Source: Litoreibacter halocynthiae
GTDB lineage: Bacteria > Pseudomonadota > Alphaproteobacteria > Rhodobacterales > Rhodobacteraceae
Length of the DNA stretch: 64,000 nucleotides
Reading direction: 5' to 3'
Assembly: GCF_004365635.1 (NCBI RefSeq)
Contig: NZ_SOBH01000003.1
Coordinates: forward strand, 434,001 to 498,000
The notes below the pieces were generated by a model. It was given only the letters and a program-made list of their open reading frames with translations. It had not been told where the DNA came from and made no database searches. Shown here in pieces: positions 8,195 to 17,070 of the stretch (position 1 is its first letter; every line of letters begins with the position of its first letter). A program made the position numbers and the translations under genes.

Positions 8195-8715
8195 TCCGTC
8201 CTGAAATCCACGACCTGTTTTGGCGCTATTTCGAGCTGCTGATCGGCGCTGCTATCATTGTGATGGGTGTGATGATCTTCAACCTGCATGGTCTGCTGTG
8301 GCAGGGGATCGGCGCGATGTTCGTCGTGGCGGGTCTCGCCTATTTATGGACTGCGTGGCGGCGCGTGCGGCTCACGTCAAAAACCCATGACGGCCCCGGC
8401 GTGGTGGAAGTGGACGAGCGCCAAATCACCTATTTCGCTCCCCTTGGTGGCGGTGCCGTGTCGATTAACGACCTCGCCCGCGTGACGATCCTGACCGACG
8501 ACCGAGGCCCCTTTGCCGAAGACGTCCATTGGCTGCTGGAGGAAAACGGTGGCTCACGTTTGTTGATCCCGAACTCCGCCGAGGGGGCGGCACAACTGTA
8601 CGATGCGCTAGCGCCATTGAAGGGCGTGGATTTCGAAGCCGCGATCCGCGCCATGGGGTCGTCGACCCCTGACAGCTTTGTGATCTGGGCCAAAGAGCCG
8701 GCTCGCCTGCATTGA
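8191..8715 (+). CDS. Two-helix membrane protein of unknown function
   Basis: A 174-residue protein with two adjacent transmembrane helices near the N-terminus (about residues 14-33 and 37-56) followed by a soluble domain of about 115 residues. The arrangement resembles small bacterial proteins with a PH-like cytoplasmic domain after a hairpin anchor, but no specific family is assigned. It begins by ATGA overlap with the preceding gene. The last gene of the rsmE operon; gshA follows after 58 bases. Confidence 0.65.
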   Translation: MIRPEIHDLFWRYFELLIGAAIIVMGVMIFNLHGLLWQGIGAMFVVAGLAYLWTAWRRVRLTSKTHDGPGVVEVDERQITYFAPLGGGAVSINDLARVTILTDDRGPFAEDVHWLLEENGGSRLLIPNSAEGAAQLYDALAPLKGVDFEAAIRAMGSSTPDSFVIWAKEPARLH

Positions 8716-8773
8716 CATCCCCCGCAAATCGCCTCACCCCTAGACGTTAAACCATTTAGGCGGAGCCTCCGAC

Positions 8774-10144
8774 ATGTCCATTCCTCAATCCGGCGGCGGC
8801 CTGATCACCGACCATTCCCAACTTGCGCAATTGCTGGCCGACGGCTGCAAGCCCAAGGAAGACTGGCGCATCGGCACAGAGCACGAGAAATTCGGCTACT
8901 GCCAAGACACCCATAAACCGCTGCCATACGAGGGCGACCGATCCATCAACGCCGTCCTATCCGGCCTGCGTGACCGCTTTGGCTGGGCACCTGTTGAGGA
9001 GGGCGGATACCTGATTGGCCTGACCAAAGACGGTGCGAATGTATCGCTGGAACCTGGCGGCGCGCTTGAGCTGTCCGGTGCCCCGCTGGAAACCGTCCAC
9101 CAGACCTGCGACGAGGTGAACTCCCATCTGGCGGAGGTAAAATCCGTCTCCGACGAGATTGGCGTCAAGTTTATCGGCCTTGGGGCCGCGCCGGAATGGA
9201 GCCATGAGGAAATGCCCCTCATGCCCAAGGGCCGCTACAAGTTGATGAACAACTACATGGAAAAAGTCGGCACCATGGGCACCGCCATGATGCGCCGTAC
9301 CTGTACCGTGCAGGTAAATCTCGATTTCGGATCCGAAGCGGACATGGTTCAGAAAATGCGCGTCGCCTTGGCATTGCAGCCCGTGGCGACGGCCTTGTTT
9401 GCGAACTCGCCGTTCTTTGAAGGCAAGCTCAACGGCCACAAATCATGGCGCTCCCGCATCTGGCGCGCGCTGGATGACGATCGCACTGGCATGCTGCCCT
9501 TCGTCTTCGACGAGGGCATGGGCTTTGAGGCATGGGTGCAATGGGTGCTCGATGTGCCAATGTATTTCGTCTACCGCGACGGTAAGTATATCGACGCTTT
9601 GGGCATGTCCTTCCGTGACTTCCTGAAAGGTGAATTGCCAGCGCTTCCGGGCGAAAAGCCGCTGCTGTCCGACTGGGCCGACCATCTGACGACGGTATTC
9701 CCTGAAGCCCGCGTCAAGCAGTTCATCGAAATGCGCGGCGCTGATGGCGGCCCATGGCGCCGCCTATGTGCCCTCCCTGCGTTCTGGACCGGCCTGTGTT
9801 ACGATCAAACCGCGCTCGACGCCGCATGGGACGTCGTCAAAGGTTGGGACGCCGAAACCCGCGAGGCATGGCGCGTCGCGGCCTCCGTCGATGGCTTGGC
9901 GGCAGAAGTGAACGGCATGAAAATGATCGACCTCGCCCGCGAGGTGGTGGATATCTCGGAATCCGGCCTGAAAGCCCGCGCTAAACCGGGCGCTGGCGGC
10001 TTGGTGCCGGACGAGACGCATTTCTTGAACGCGTTGAAGGAAAGTATCGAGACGGGCCAAACCCCTGCGGATGAGTTACTGGCCAAGTATCACGGCGAAT
10101 GGGACGGTAACCTCAGCCGCATCTACGACGAATACAGCTACTAA
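8774..10144 (+). CDS. gshA: Glutamate--cysteine ligase
   Basis: A 456-residue enzyme of the plant/alphaproteobacterial glutamate-cysteine ligase type, which makes gamma-glutamylcysteine, the first step of glutathione synthesis. Diagnostic stretches are RIGTEHEKFGY near residue 37, SLEPGGALELSGAPLETVHQ around 100, GRYKLMNNYM, MMRRTCTVQVNLD, and FIEMRGADGGPWRRLCALPAFWTG near residue 320. Full length. Its stop codon overlaps the stop of the convergent DUF805 gene. Confidence 0.95.
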   Translation: MSIPQSGGGLITDHSQLAQLLADGCKPKEDWRIGTEHEKFGYCQDTHKPLPYEGDRSINAVLSGLRDRFGWAPVEEGGYLIGLTKDGANVSLEPGGALELSGAPLETVHQTCDEVNSHLAEVKSVSDEIGVKFIGLGAAPEWSHEEMPLMPKGRYKLMNNYMEKVGTMGTAMMRRTCTVQVNLDFGSEADMVQKMRVALALQPVATALFANSPFFEGKLNGHKSWRSRIWRALDDDRTGMLPFVFDEGMGFEAWVQWVLDVPMYFVYRDGKYIDALGMSFRDFLKGELPALPGEKPLLSDWADHLTTVFPEARVKQFIEMRGADGGPWRRLCALPAFWTGLCYDQTALDAAWDVVKGWDAETREAWRVAASVDGLAAEVNGMKMIDLAREVVDISESGLKARAKPGAGGLVPDETHFLNALKESIETGQTPADELLAKYHGEWDGNLSRIYDEYSY

Positions 10145-10566
10145 TCGTCGTCCCGCACCAACGGCACGCGGGAGCGGCCATAGGTCAGCCCCTCCGGCTT
10201 GGCGCGGCCCAACGGGTCGTCGCCATACCCGTTTGGGCCTTGGTCACCCGGCAAAACTGCAAGGATCAGCAGGGCAAGCTGGCCAAAAGGCACGAACCCC
10301 AGCAGCATCAGCCACGCGGTCAGCCCTTTGTCATGCAGCCGCCGTGCCATCACGGCGAGGGATGCGGGAAACAGGCCCAGCAGGAAGACCGCAGGCGGCC
10401 AAAGCACATCTTCTCCGGATTCCACCGAGAGAATGGTGTAGGTGGTGGTGGCTAGCAGGCCCCCAAAGAAGATCACGAAAAACCACCAGAATTCCGACCG
10501 CGCGGCACGCCCGCGCCACCGAAAGCTCTTTGACAGGCAGGAGCGGAGGGCTGCGAGCGGTCCCAT
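10141..10566 (-). CDS. DUF805 family membrane protein
   Basis: A 141-residue inner-membrane protein. The DUF805 pattern is clear: FRWRGRAARSEFWWFFVIF near the start, VMARRLHDKGLTAW in the middle and a Gly/Pro/Asn-rich end (LPGDQGPNGYGDDPLG). It has about four hydrophobic helices. Function is unknown for the family. Its ATG overlaps the plsY stop (TGATG), so it is the last gene of the pyrB-plsY transcript. Confidence 0.88.
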   Translation of the reverse strand: MGPLAALRSCLSKSFRWRGRAARSEFWWFFVIFFGGLLATTTYTILSVESGEDVLWPPAVFLLGLFPASLAVMARRLHDKGLTAWLMLLGFVPFGQLALLILAVLPGDQGPNGYGDDPLGRAKPEGLTYGRSRVPLVRDDD

Positions 10567-11183
10567 CAACTTTTCTTTAACTGGATTTTCTTCTCGGTGC
10601 CGTTCAAAATCCGGCGAATATTGCCCGCGTGGCGCATCCAGATCAGCACCCCCAGCAACGCCGCCAGCATCACATAACTTGGCAGGCCCATGAAGTGCAG
10701 CCAAAGCGGCATCAACGCCGCTGCGGCCAACGCGGCAAGCGACGAAATCCGAAACGCCAGCGCGAAGGCCAGCCATGTCAGGCAGGCCGCCAACCCCGCG
10801 AAAAACGATAGCACCAGCAGGGTGCCAAGATAGGTCGCCACACCTTTACCGCCATTGAAATTCAGCCAAACGGGGAAGATGTGGCCGATGAATGCCGCCA
10901 GCCCCGCCAGTTGTGCCGCGTCCTCGCCCACGAAGAACCGTGCCAGCAGGACCGCGATGCCGCCCTTGCCCGCGTCCAGCAACAACGTCGCCAAGGCGGC
11001 GCTTTTGGAGCCGGTGCGCAGCACGTTTGTGGCCCCGATATTGCCCGATCCGATCTGGCGCAGGTCGCCGAGGCCCATGGCCTTGGCAATGACCAACCCG
11101 AAGGGGATGGAGCCGAGCAGGTAGGACGCGACGGCGACGAAAATCAGAAGGTAGGGGGCGGTAATGATCTCAGGCACGGGCAT
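10566..11183 (-). CDS. plsY: Acyl-phosphate glycerol-3-phosphate acyltransferase
   Basis: A 205-residue polytopic enzyme that acylates glycerol 3-phosphate using acyl phosphate, starting phospholipid synthesis. The three PlsY motifs are visible: SYLLGSIPFGL, IGSGNIGATNVLR and FNGGKGVATYLG. The start at 11183 (MPVPEIITAPYLL) gives normal length and overlaps the end of the pyrC-like gene by 14 bases. It is cotranscribed with pyrimidine genes. Confidence 0.93.
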   Translation of the reverse strand: MPVPEIITAPYLLIFVAVASYLLGSIPFGLVIAKAMGLGDLRQIGSGNIGATNVLRTGSKSAALATLLLDAGKGGIAVLLARFFVGEDAAQLAGLAAFIGHIFPVWLNFNGGKGVATYLGTLLVLSFFAGLAACLTWLAFALAFRISSLAALAAAALMPLWLHFMGLPSYVMLAALLGVLIWMRHAGNIRRILNGTEKKIQLKKS

Positions 11184-12465
11184 ACACCTCCGTGCCGCCA
11201 ACAAAGGTCCGCAGCACGCGGCCTTGCATCCGTTGTCCGTCAAACGGGGTGTTTTTGGACTTGGAGCGCAAGGTTTCGCGGTCCATGACGAACGGCGCAT
11301 CGGGGTCGAATAGCACCAGATCTGCAGGCGCACCGACGCTGAGCCGGCCACCTTCCAGCCCTAACCGCTTGGCGGGGTTCAGCGACAGCGCGCGCCACAG
11401 CGTCGGTAGGTCCACAGCGCCCACATGCAGCAAACGCATGGCGGCTGGCAGCAGGGTTTCCAAGGCCACCGCGCCGGACGCGGCTTCCTCGTAGGGCAGG
11501 CGCTTGCTTTCTTCGTCCTGCGGTGTGTGCATGGAGCAGATCACGTCGATCAACCCGCTGGCCACGGCCTCGACCATCGCCACGCGGTCATCCTCGGATC
11601 GCAGCGGCGGCTTGACCTTGAAGAAGGTGCGGTAGTCGCCCACGTCCAGATCGTTCAGCGTCAGGTGATGGATCGACACGCCCGCCGTGACGTCGAGGCC
11701 CGCCGCCTTGGCGCGTTCCAGAACGGGCAGGGCCACGGCGGTGGAGACCTGGTCCGCGTGGTAGCGCACGCCGGTCATTTCCACCAAAGCCAAGTCGCGC
11801 TCCAGCCCCATACGCTCCGCCATGGGCGACACGGCTGGCAGCCCGCGAAGGGAGGCAAATTTGCCAGAGGTCACGGCGCTGCCCTTCGATAGATTAGGGT
11901 CTTGCGGGTGCCCCATCACCAACGCGCCAAGCGAGCGGGCGTAGGTCATCGCACGGCTCAGAACTTTGTTGTCGGACACGACGTTGTCCCCGTCGGAAAA
12001 CGCCACCGCACCGGCATCCATCAGGAAGCCCATTTCGACCATCTCGCGCCCCGCGCGGGCTTTGGTTAGCGACGCCATGGGCGCGATGCGGACAGGGGCC
12101 ATCTCGGCACCGCGGCGTTTGCTGAATTCCAGCGTCTCGGGGGTGTCGATGGTGGGGATGGTGTCGGGGCGGGTGACCATGGTGGTGACGCCGCCTGCGG
12201 CTGCTGCCAGACCTGCGGTGCGGAAGCTTTCCTTGTGCCGCTCTCCGGGCTCACAGACCTTCACGCCGATGTCGACAATGCCGGGGGCGAGGACTTTCCC
12301 GCCACAGTCGATCCGGTTCCCCTCGGGGAACCTTTTGTCATTCAGGTCAATATCTTGCGGTAATATTTCGTTAATCCGCCCGTCCTTGACGAGCAGGGAG
12401 CCAAGAGTCAGCGTTCCGGCCTCGGGGTCGATCAGTCGCGCGTTGGTAAAAAGCAGGTCAGCCAT
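11170..12465 (-). CDS. pyrC: Dihydroorotase-like protein, probably non-catalytic (PyrC')
   Basis: A 431-residue class I dihydroorotase homologue. The fold landmarks are present (APGIVDIG..., VTTMVTRPDT, HHLTLNDLD, SLNPAKRLGLEGGRLSVGAPADLVLFD). The metal and catalytic residues are not: the usual DxHxH reads DIGVK, the usual HxxHxST reads HADQVST, and the usual TDHAPH reads SMHTPQ, so the catalytic Asp is Met. It therefore resembles the inactive PyrC' partners that assemble with aspartate carbamoyltransferase in Pseudomonas. It is in one overlapping operon with pyrB. The ATG at 12465 is preferred to a TTG one codon upstream. Confidence 0.85.
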   Translation of the reverse strand: MADLLFTNARLIDPEAGTLTLGSLLVKDGRINEILPQDIDLNDKRFPEGNRIDCGGKVLAPGIVDIGVKVCEPGERHKESFRTAGLAAAAGGVTTMVTRPDTIPTIDTPETLEFSKRRGAEMAPVRIAPMASLTKARAGREMVEMGFLMDAGAVAFSDGDNVVSDNKVLSRAMTYARSLGALVMGHPQDPNLSKGSAVTSGKFASLRGLPAVSPMAERMGLERDLALVEMTGVRYHADQVSTAVALPVLERAKAAGLDVTAGVSIHHLTLNDLDVGDYRTFFKVKPPLRSEDDRVAMVEAVASGLIDVICSMHTPQDEESKRLPYEEAASGAVALETLLPAAMRLLHVGAVDLPTLWRALSLNPAKRLGLEGGRLSVGAPADLVLFDPDAPFVMDRETLRSKSKNTPFDGQRMQGRVLRTFVGGTEVYARA

Positions 12466-13004
12466 CAAAGCCCCGTGTAATAAAAGTACATGATTGCGGC
12501 GGCCGAAACCATCGCTGCCAACGCGATCAATGCCAGTCGCGCCCCAAATCCACGCCCTTGCTTCGCATCGGCTGCGGGGCCCTCGAGCAAACCTTTGGCG
12601 GCGTCGCTGACCAGCGGAGTAAACTTCGGCGCGGGGGCGCGGCCTTCGGTGAGGGTGGCGACCAGCTTGGCGTTTTCAGTTAGCTTCAACAGCACAGGTT
12701 TTTTCTCAAACGCGGCGCTGCGGACCAGTATCAACGCGGATGTCGTATGTGGAATTTTCGACATGTTGACGGTTTCCGGTGCGATGTCATAGCCCTCGAC
12801 CAGCAGGCGTCTCAGTTCATCTTCGGATAGCTCGCCCGCGTTTAGGCTCTGCATTTCTTGTGGGTCCAGACTTGTGCCCCCCAAGGCGCGTTCCAAGTAT
12901 TCACTGTCGCCCTTCAACGAATAGGGGAGCGCCACGTCGTCCGTAACTTGGAATACACGAAGTAAACCGGTTTCGTGTTTCGATATCTCAAGTGGATTGT
13001 CCAT
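12465..13004 (-). CDS. C-terminally anchored membrane protein in the pyrB operon
   Basis: A 179-residue protein of unknown function. Most of it is soluble and acidic; a single hydrophobic helix lies near the C-terminus (about residues 155-175, LALIALAAMVSAAAIMYFYY), as in tail-anchored proteins. No known motif was recognised. The ATG at 13004 follows the stop of a 33-residue peptide gene by three bases, and its own stop overlaps the pyrC-like start. Its position between pyrB and pyrC' suggests a link to the carbamoyltransferase complex or its localisation, which is inference only. Confidence 0.7.
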   Translation of the reverse strand: MDNPLEISKHETGLLRVFQVTDDVALPYSLKGDSEYLERALGGTSLDPQEMQSLNAGELSEDELRRLLVEGYDIAPETVNMSKIPHTTSALILVRSAAFEKKPVLLKLTENAKLVATLTEGRAPAPKFTPLVSDAAKGLLEGPAADAKQGRGFGARLALIALAAMVSAAAIMYFYYTGL

Positions 13005-13007
13005 TGG

Positions 13008-13109
13008 TCAGCCCCCCAGCCAGATCATGAGACCCGTGAACGCAAAGATGCCGAGCAGGGCATACATGGCGACCTTGCCAGAGGTGCGCGGGTCTTTGGG
13101 TTCGTTCAC
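13008..13109 (-). CDS. 33-residue single-helix membrane peptide
   Basis: A small gene with a GTG start at 13109 that overlaps the pyrB stop by GTGA and ends with TGA at 13008. The product begins [20 protein letters not shown] and ends IWLGG. Its polar N-terminal dozen residues are followed by one transmembrane helix. It fills the space between pyrB and the next gene in the right strand, with overlap at one side and a three-base gap at the other. That spacing is the main evidence that it is real. Function unknown. Confidence 0.6.
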   Translation of the reverse strand: MNEPKDPRTSGKVAMYALLGIFAFTGLMIWLGG

Positions 13110-14062
13110 ACCATCACCCCTTGCTCTTGCGCTGCCTCGCGGCGGGTGCGGACCAGTAGCTCCATGGCGGCCATGCGGACGGCGACACCCATTTCGACCT
13201 GCTCCTGGATCACCGAGCGGTTTATGTCGTCGGCCAGCACACCGTCGATCTCGACGCCGCGGTTCATCGGGCCGGGATGCATGATGATGGCGTCGGATTT
13301 GGCGTGAGACAGCTTTTCGGGGTCAAGGCCGTAGCGGTGGTAATACTCGCGCTCGGACGGGATGAAACCGCCGTCCATGCGTTCTTTCTGGAGGCGCAGC
13401 ATCATCACCACGTCCACATCTTTCAGGCCTTCGCGCATGTCCTCGAACACCTCGACGCCGAACTCCTCCATGCCTGACGGCATCAGGGTCGGCGGGCCGA
13501 TCAGGCGCACGCGGTTTTCCATCTTGCCCAGCAGCAGGATGTTGGAGCGAGCGACGCGGCTATGGGCGATATCGCCGCAAATTGCGATGGACAGGCGATG
13601 CAACCGCTCCTTGGCGCGGCGAATAGTCAGGGCATCCAGCAACGCTTGCGTGGGATGTTCGTGCCGCCCGTCGCCAGCGTTCAGCACGGCGCAGTTGACC
13701 TTCTGGGCCAGCAAATCCACAGCACCCGAATGCGGGTGGCGCACGACCAGCAGGTCGGGGTGCATGGCGTTCAGCGTCAGGGCGGTGTCGATCAGGGTCT
13801 CGCCCTTTTTGACCGAGGACGCCTGCATCGCCATGTTCATCACATCCGCGCCAAGACGTTTGCCGGCGATCTCGAAACTGGCTTGCGTGCGGGTGGAGTT
13901 CTCGAAGAACATATTGATCTGGGTCAGCCCCGCCAGCGTGTCGGAATGCTTCACGTCGCGGCGGTTCAGGTCGACATACTGGTCGGCCAGATCAAGCAGG
14001 GTGGTGATTTCATCGGGGGCAAGATGTTCAATCCCTAGCAGATGCTTCGCGCGGAATGTCAT
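13106..14062 (-). CDS. pyrB: Aspartate carbamoyltransferase catalytic subunit
   Basis: A 318-residue enzyme condensing carbamoyl phosphate and aspartate to carbamoyl aspartate in pyrimidine synthesis. Key motifs are present: [13 protein letters not shown] (carbamoyl-phosphate loop), [14 protein letters not shown], and [12 protein letters not shown]. The C-terminal [12 protein letters not shown] is typical. It heads a minus-strand operon in which every junction overlaps or is nearly abutting, ending with plsY and a DUF805 gene. The downstream inactive dihydroorotase suggests a PyrB-PyrC' holoenzyme of the Pseudomonas type. Confidence 0.95.
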   Translation of the reverse strand: MTFRAKHLLGIEHLAPDEITTLLDLADQYVDLNRRDVKHSDTLAGLTQINMFFENSTRTQASFEIAGKRLGADVMNMAMQASSVKKGETLIDTALTLNAMHPDLLVVRHPHSGAVDLLAQKVNCAVLNAGDGRHEHPTQALLDALTIRRAKERLHRLSIAICGDIAHSRVARSNILLLGKMENRVRLIGPPTLMPSGMEEFGVEVFEDMREGLKDVDVVMMLRLQKERMDGGFIPSEREYYHRYGLDPEKLSHAKSDAIIMHPGPMNRGVEIDGVLADDINRSVIQEQVEMGVAVRMAAMELLVRTRREAAQEQGVMV

Positions 14063-14176
14063 GGAGGCCCTCTCGTAATTTTATCGGGTTATAAGGGGGA
14101 GCGTTCAGTCGGGCAAGGCCACCCTGCGACGGTTATGCCATTGTGGGGCCAGTGCGGCCAGACTAGGTTTACCCCC

Positions 14177-14953
14177 ATGGAATCGGGACTGGACTTTCAT
14201 ACGGCCAAAGCGCTGTTGGACTGGCACGTGGACCTTGGCGCTGACGAGGCGATCGGGGACGTGCCGATCAACCGCTATGAGGTTCCCAAAGAAGCCCCGA
14301 AAGCCGCCAAGCCCGAACCTGCCGACGCCGCGCCGGTCGTGACGCAGCAAGGCCCCGACGCTGTGGGCATCGCTCGCCAGCTGGCCCAAGGCGCGCAAGA
14401 TCTGGACGGGCTGAAGGCTGCGATGGCGTCGTTCCCGCATTGCGACTTGAAAAACGGCGCCCGCAATCTTGTGTTCGGCGATGGTATCGCCGGTGCGCGG
14501 GTCATGATAATCGGCGAGGCCCCCGGCCGCGAAGAGGATCAGCAAGGCAAGCCTTTCGTTGGACCGGCTGGCCAGCTGCTGGACGCGATGTTTGCTGCCA
14601 TTGATCATGGTCGCGACCATGCAGAGAGCCCGATTTATATCACCAACGTCCTGCCGTGGCGTCCGCCGCAAAACCGCGACCCGAAGCCCGACGAAGTAGC
14701 GATGATGCTGCCGTTTCTGGAGCGTCACATCGCGCTCGCAAATCCGGATTTTCTGGTGTTGATGGGCAACCATTCCTGTCAGGCTTTGCTGGGGCGTAAA
14801 GGGATCACCAAAATGCGCGGCCAGTGGGACGAGGTGTTTGGCAAACCGGCGCTGCCAATGCTCCACCCTGCATATTTGCTGCGGATGCCCCATGCCAAAC
14901 GCGAGGCATGGGCCGATTTGTTAAGTCTAAAGGACAGGCTGCGCGGGCGATGA
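14177..14953 (+). CDS. Uracil-DNA glycosylase, family 4-like, lacking most Fe-S cysteines
   Basis: A 258-residue protein that removes uracil from DNA. Motif A reads GEAPGREEDQQGKPFVGPAG, motif B HPAYLLRMP, and YITNVLPWRPPQNRDP is the usual middle block. An Ala/Pro-rich linker precedes the domain. Family 4 enzymes bind a [4Fe-4S] cluster through four cysteines; here the corresponding positions read F..C, NVLPW and EVAMM, so only one of four remains. The start at 14177 was taken because the opposing pyrB gene and poor coding sequence lie upstream. Confidence 0.85.
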   Translation: MESGLDFHTAKALLDWHVDLGADEAIGDVPINRYEVPKEAPKAAKPEPADAAPVVTQQGPDAVGIARQLAQGAQDLDGLKAAMASFPHCDLKNGARNLVFGDGIAGARVMIIGEAPGREEDQQGKPFVGPAGQLLDAMFAAIDHGRDHAESPIYITNVLPWRPPQNRDPKPDEVAMMLPFLERHIALANPDFLVLMGNHSCQALLGRKGITKMRGQWDEVFGKPALPMLHPAYLLRMPHAKREAWADLLSLKDRLRGR

Positions 14954-14981
14954 TCTGTGCCGTGCCTCGAAAGGAGCCCCG

Positions 14982-15524
14982 ATGAGCCGCATTGATGAAA
15001 GCAAGGACTTTGTGCCGGTCAGGATAGCGGTGATGACCGTGTCGGACACGCGCACGCCGGACGACGACAAATCCGGAACGACGCTGGTGGACCGGCTGGA
15101 AGTCGCGGGCCACAAACTGGCCGATCGCATGATCTTGTGCGATGAGCGGGCTGAAATTGCAGCACAGCTTCGCATATGGTGTGCGAACCCTGAAATTGAC
15201 GTGATCCTGACGACGGGTGGCACGGGGCTGACGGGCCGTGATGTCACCGTTGAGGCGCACCGCGATGTTTACGAGAAAGAGATCGAGGCCTTTGGTACGG
15301 TGTTCACCATCGTCTCGATGAATAAAATCGGGACATCTGCCGTTCAAAGCCGCGCCACAGGTGGGGTCTCGAACGGGACATACCTGTTTGCGCTGCCGGG
15401 TAGTCCCGGCGCGTGCAAGGATGCGTGGGACGAAATTCTGTCGCTACAACTGGATTATCGTCACCGCCCTTGCAACTTTGTGGAGATTTTTCCGAGATTG
15501 GACGAGCACAAGCGACGGAAATGA
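14982..15524 (+). CDS. moaB: Molybdenum cofactor biosynthesis protein B
   Basis: A 180-residue MoaB/MogA-type protein. Motifs include AVMTVSDTRTPDDDKSG, VILTTGGTGLTGRDVT near residue 80 and FALPGSPGACKDAWDE. These proteins adenylate molybdopterin before molybdenum insertion. AAGGAG at 14971-14976 gives a good ribosome binding site for the ATG at 14982. It lies 28 bases after the glycosylase gene and may be cotranscribed. Confidence 0.9.
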   Translation: MSRIDESKDFVPVRIAVMTVSDTRTPDDDKSGTTLVDRLEVAGHKLADRMILCDERAEIAAQLRIWCANPEIDVILTTGGTGLTGRDVTVEAHRDVYEKEIEAFGTVFTIVSMNKIGTSAVQSRATGGVSNGTYLFALPGSPGACKDAWDEILSLQLDYRHRPCNFVEIFPRLDEHKRRK

Positions 15525-15612
15525 CGAAACGACACGTTTAAGTCAGTGGAGTTGGACGTGCGCATGTTTGCGCTCTACATGTTATAAGTGATTTTTCGGA
15601 GCCTGATCGCCC

Positions 15613-17067
15613 ATGCGCTTTTTCCGCCGTAGCCTTGTCGGCTTGTTTCTGATGGCCCTGACAGTGGGCCTGCTCGCTGTGGGCGGTCACACGATCTATA
15701 GCTCCCTGCAGGAGCGTTGGGCGCGGGAAGGCGTGACACGAACGGCCCGCGAACGGGTATTCTCTGTCAATGTCGTCGCACTTGAACCTGCAACCATTAC
15801 CCCTGTCCTGACCAGCTTTGGCGAAGTGCGGTCCCGCCGCACGCTGGATTTAAGGGCACCGGTCGGTGGTACTGTGGTTGAACTGTCACCGGATTTCCAA
15901 GAAGGGGGCACCGTGCGCAAGGGACAGCTTCTGGCGCGTATTGATCCTGCGGATGCTCAGACCGCCGTAGACGTGTCCCGCACCGATTTGGTTGAGGCCG
16001 AGGCTGACCTGCGCGAAGCACGTAACGCTTTGGCGCTCGCACAGGACGATTTGGCGGCTGCGCAAGAACAACTGGCCTTACGTGCGCGCGCGCTCCAGCG
16101 CCAGCGCGACCTGAAAACGCGCGGTGTCGGTACTGAGGCGACCGTCGAGACGGCGGAACTTGCGGAAGCCAGTGCCAAGCAATCGGTCCTGTCGCGCCGC
16201 CAAGCCATCCAACAGGCAGAGGCGCGGGTAAGCCAGACGCAAACCCTCATCGAGCGACGCCGCATCAACCTGACGAATGCGGAGCGTTTGCTGGCAGACA
16301 CCGAAGTGTTCGCAGCCTTTGACGGGCGGCTGTCCGGCGTGACTGCTACCGAAGGCGGGCTTGTCGCCAATAACGAGCAACTGGCGGAATTGATCGACCC
16401 CGATGATCTGGAAGTGTCTTTCCGTGTTTCCACCGCGCAATATGCGCGGCTTTTGGATGGTGAAGGAAAGCTTACGGTCGCGCCCGTTACCGTCACGCTG
16501 GATGTGCTTGGCACCGACCTGAGCTTTCAGGGCCGTCTGACTCGCGAGAGCGCCGCAGTCAGTGAAGGCACCACAGGACGGCTTCTGTTTGCTGAACTGA
16601 CTGACACAGGCGGGCTGCGTCCCGGCGACTTTGTGACGGTTGCGATTGAAGAGCCTGCGTTGGAACGTGTGGCGGTTGTGCCGTCGGCTGCCGTCGATGC
16701 GGCTGGCACAGTGCTGGTTCTGGACGACGAAGACCGGCTGGAGAACGCAGAGGTCACCGTTCTGCGGCGGCAGGGTGATGATGTGTTAGTGCGCGCGCGC
16801 GGCTTACAGGGTCGGGAGATTGTCGCCGAACGCTCGCAACTGTTGGGGGCCGGCATCAAGGTTAAACCGCTGCGCGGTGATCGCGCGGCTCCCGAAGAGC
16901 CGGAAATGGTCGAATTGGACCAAGACCGTCGCGCCAAGCTGATTGCATTTGTTGAGGCGAACACGCGCATTCCCGACGAGGTCAAAACCCGCATGTTGGC
17001 TCGACTGGCCGAACCGCAGGTGCCTGCTGACATGATCGAGCGGCTTGAAAGCCGGATGGGAAGCTAA
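15613..17067 (+). CDS. RND efflux periplasmic adaptor (HlyD/MFP family)
   Basis: A 484-residue membrane-fusion protein. It has an N-terminal hydrophobic anchor (about residues 8-28), a biotinyl-lipoyl-like half (LDLRAPVGGTVVELSPDFQEGGTVRKGQLLARIDP), a long coiled-coil hairpin (about 110-220) and beta-barrel and membrane-proximal regions. It would bridge the inner-membrane pump to an outer-membrane channel. The downstream permease starts three bases after its stop. No TolC gene or regulator is adjacent, so the substrate is unknown. Confidence 0.88.
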   Translation: MRFFRRSLVGLFLMALTVGLLAVGGHTIYSSLQERWAREGVTRTARERVFSVNVVALEPATITPVLTSFGEVRSRRTLDLRAPVGGTVVELSPDFQEGGTVRKGQLLARIDPADAQTAVDVSRTDLVEAEADLREARNALALAQDDLAAAQEQLALRARALQRQRDLKTRGVGTEATVETAELAEASAKQSVLSRRQAIQQAEARVSQTQTLIERRRINLTNAERLLADTEVFAAFDGRLSGVTATEGGLVANNEQLAELIDPDDLEVSFRVSTAQYARLLDGEGKLTVAPVTVTLDVLGTDLSFQGRLTRESAAVSEGTTGRLLFAELTDTGGLRPGDFVTVAIEEPALERVAVVPSAAVDAAGTVLVLDDEDRLENAEVTVLRRQGDDVLVRARGLQGREIVAERSQLLGAGIKVKPLRGDRAAPEEPEMVELDQDRRAKLIAFVEANTRIPDEVKTRMLARLAEPQVPADMIERLESRMGS

Positions 17068-17070
17068 GCC

